A stretch of 6,422 bases of DNA from positions 2,875-9,296 of the forward strand of contig PMYF01000564.1 in assembly GCA_003171295.1 (NCBI GenBank). Reading direction: 5' to 3'. Position numbers and translations under genes: made by a program. This document shows, in pieces, positions 5,444-6,422 of this stretch. The stretch comes from Acidobacteriota bacterium. Its GTDB lineage: Bacteria > Acidobacteriota > Terriglobia > UBA7540. The stretch's first letter is position 1. Every line of letters starts with the position of its first letter. Under the pieces are notes generated by a model that saw only the letters and a program-made list of their open reading frames with translations, searched no databases and was not told the DNA's origin.

Positions 5444-5834
5444 GATTCATCGATCAAGCGAGTACTTCGGACGCGGGCCGTTCTCCTGCCCGATTGGCGA
5501 CTGGGCTTATGGAAGCGAATGCACCATAAGGCGGTTCGGGCCGAGAAAACCGTGGAGTTCGTTTCGGCAAAATCAGCGGGACCAGCGCTCAAAACCAAAT
5601 ATGCTCGGCCCTGTTTTCGATCGGACTCTTCATTACGGCGAAACGTGGCTCACAAGTGACACACTCGATTCTCTGGATTGGGCGAAAACGGTGGGTTTCG
5701 CGGGGCGCGCCGGCTGGGGGGATTCAGTGGCAACAGCCACTTCCTGGTCTCCCATAACCCAAAGGGCACCACCGATGGAAAGGATGTCCGTCCGCCAACT
5801 CCGAACGTCGGGCTGGCTTTGGCGAACGGCGTGA
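5444..5834. other. Gene-free stretch downstream of the UxuA-like gene
   Basis: About 390 bases without a credible gene. Open frames on both strands (for example around 5601-5834 plus and 5650-5850 minus) show no recognisable domain. One clear hairpin is at 5682-5701. No strong intrinsic terminator follows the UxuA-like gene; CGGGC (5474-5478) with GCCCG (5488-5492) is the only nearby stem and lacks a T-tract. Confidence 0.45.
5682..5701. repeat. Perfect short hairpin
   Basis: GCGAAA (5682-5687) and TTTCGC (5696-5701) pair perfectly across an eight-base loop. There is no adjacent T-tract. Confidence 0.35.
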
Positions 5835-5926
5835 CCAGAGGGCCGCCCACCGCTGAACTCCTCAGGTTTTGGCCTTTATTTAGCCGAAGAGCCCACTTTT
5901 CCTCCAGAAGACCCAGCTCCGCTAGG

Positions 5927-5932
5927 TATATT
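5927..5932 (+). promoter_or_regulatory. Possible -10 box, suggesting a leaderless start
   Basis: TATATT matches five of six bases of the sigma-70 -10 consensus. A start seven or eight bases on would fall at about 5939-5940, the ATG of the small ORF, giving a leaderless message. No good -35 box is found at the expected place (5904-5909 reads CCAGAA), so support is weak. Confidence 0.2.
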
Positions 5933-5939
5933 GTGGGAG

Positions 5940-6083
5940 ATGGGTACCTCTCCTCCCGGCATCAAGCCCCGCATGTACTCCGTCGATTTCGAGAACCGCC
6001 CAGGCGACTTGGGGACCACCGCCGTCGTTTTGGCGGACGCCCCTGGGGCTGCCCTGGAAAAAGCCTTCAACCTGTTCCCGTAA
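5940..6083 (+). CDS. Small hypothetical protein upstream of the PilB-type gene
   Basis: Forty-seven residues from ATG 5940 to TAA 6081-6083, containing MYSVDFENRPGD, TTAVVLADAPG and AALEKAFNLFP. Third codon positions are strongly G/C, as in the real genes here, which argues for coding. The frame is open upstream back to 5835, so the true start may be earlier (TTG 5931) or the piece may be the end of a decayed gene; an internal ATG at 5973 is also possible. GGAG lies directly against ATG 5940, too close for a normal ribosome binding site. The predicted shape is two beta strands then an amphipathic helix. I do not recognise the family. It shares a reading frame with the PilB-type gene that begins 33 bases after its stop, and the two may be co-transcribed. 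Confidence 0.45.
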   Translation: MGTSPPGIKPRMYSVDFENRPGDLGTTAVVLADAPGAALEKAFNLFP

Positions 6084-6108
6084 TACCGGCGCGAGAGCCG
6101 CCGGAAGT

Positions 6109-6112
6109 GGAG
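6109..6112 (+). promoter_or_regulatory. Ribosome binding site of the PilB-type gene
   Basis: GGAG lies four bases before ATG 6117, with a second purine-rich GGAAG at 6103-6107. It supports 6117 as the start. Confidence 0.5.
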
Positions 6113-6116
6113 ACCG

Positions 6117-6422
6117 ATGCCTAACCAATGCTCGACGCGCCACGGCAAGCTCGGCGAAATCCTCCTGGAGAAGGGGCTAATCGATGAGGGCCAGCTCCGG
6201 GCGGCCCTGGAGCACCAGAAAGCCAACAGCGTGATGTTGGGGACTTCCCTCGTGAGGCTGGGCTTCCTGGACGACGGCCAAGTGATGGCCGCCCTGTCCC
6301 AGCAGTATGGCCTGGCTGCCGTTGACCTCGCCGGCCTTGAGGTGGACCCGAAAGCCGTCAAGCTGATTACCGTCGACATGGCCTTGAGGCACAAGGTGAT
6401 GCCTATCCGCCGCCTGGGGTCT
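6117..6422 (+). CDS. PilB/GspE-type ATPase, N-terminal domain (partial, 3' end outside window)
   Basis: One hundred and two codons run to the window end without a stop. The sequence GKLGEILLEKGLIDEGQLRAALEHQ, followed by LGTSLVRLGFLDDGQVMAALSQQYGL and then VDL, is the N-terminal domain (T2SSE_N, PF05157) of type II secretion / type IV pilus assembly ATPases: 'lGelLvexGlitxeqLxeALxxQ...lGexLvxlGxlsexdlxxaLaxQxgl'. The continuation AVKLITVDMALRHKVMPIRR fits the usual 'lipexxaxxxxvlPl' segment. The Walker ATPase core would lie downstream, beyond the window, so PilB cannot be told from GspE or from a standalone domain protein. The protein would act at the cytoplasmic face of the inner membrane and power pilus extension or secretion. 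Confidence 0.85.
   Translation, partial: MPNQCSTRHGKLGEILLEKGLIDEGQLRAALEHQKANSVMLGTSLVRLGFLDDGQVMAALSQQYGLAAVDLAGLEVDPKAVKLITVDMALRHKVMPIRRLGS

Noticed and set aside
5474..5492. Intrinsic terminator after the UxuA-like gene
   Set aside because: Only a five-pair stem and no T-tract.
5678..6124. 148-codon plus-strand open frame as a gene
   Set aside because: No recognisable domain, an arginine/proline-rich composition typical of shadow frames, and its 3' half overlaps a frame with much better third-position bias (5940-6083).
5876..6394. 172-codon minus-strand open frame
   Set aside because: It is antisense to the clear PilB/GspE N-terminal domain and has no domain of its own.
1..6422. CRISPR array or tandem repeats
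   Set aside because: No regularly spaced direct repeats were seen; the repeated signals are isolated inverted repeats.

Overview
The window looks like an accessory stretch of a GC-rich soil- or sediment-type bacterium. Two Tat-exported metabolic proteins, a carbohydrate-active enzyme C-terminus, an S41 peptidase fragment, decayed transposases and a PilB/GspE start together suggest Acidobacteriota or a relative. No marker gene fixes this, so the assignment is inference.

Layout. Positions 1-501 are the C-terminal end of a probable GH42-like glycoside hydrolase. Positions 642-1632 are a gene graveyard on the plus strand: a transposase N-terminal piece, then most of an S41 peptidase lacking its catalytic serine region, then a DksA/TraR zinc-finger piece stopped in the middle of its finger. 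The three are joined end to end, the first two in a single reading frame. Positions 1633-1976 hold no credible gene but are dense in inverted repeats, including one branched hairpin of about 21 base pairs. This block lies exactly between the broken DksA piece (plus) and another transposase N-terminus (minus, 1981-2085). I read it as an inserted structured element, possibly a structured RNA; its family is unidentified. Positions 2086-2777 are also gene-free and hairpin-rich, with a second nested fold at 2421-2505.

Positions 2778-5443 carry the two intact genes: a Tat-exported DUF362 protein and a Tat-exported homologue of mannonate dehydratase (UxuA), same strand, 152 bases apart. With the upstream glycoside hydrolase they suggest handling of sugar acids or polysaccharide breakdown products in the cell envelope, but no pathway can be closed from this window. 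Positions 5444-5834 have no convincing gene. A small hypothetical ORF (5940-6083) follows, and the window ends inside the N-terminal domain of a PilB/GspE-type ATPase starting at 6117. The small ORF and the ATPase share a reading frame, with a single TAA between them.

The most interesting parts are the two structured non-coding blocks, the clean boundary of the first against interrupted genes, and the predicted export of an enzyme family that is normally cytoplasmic.
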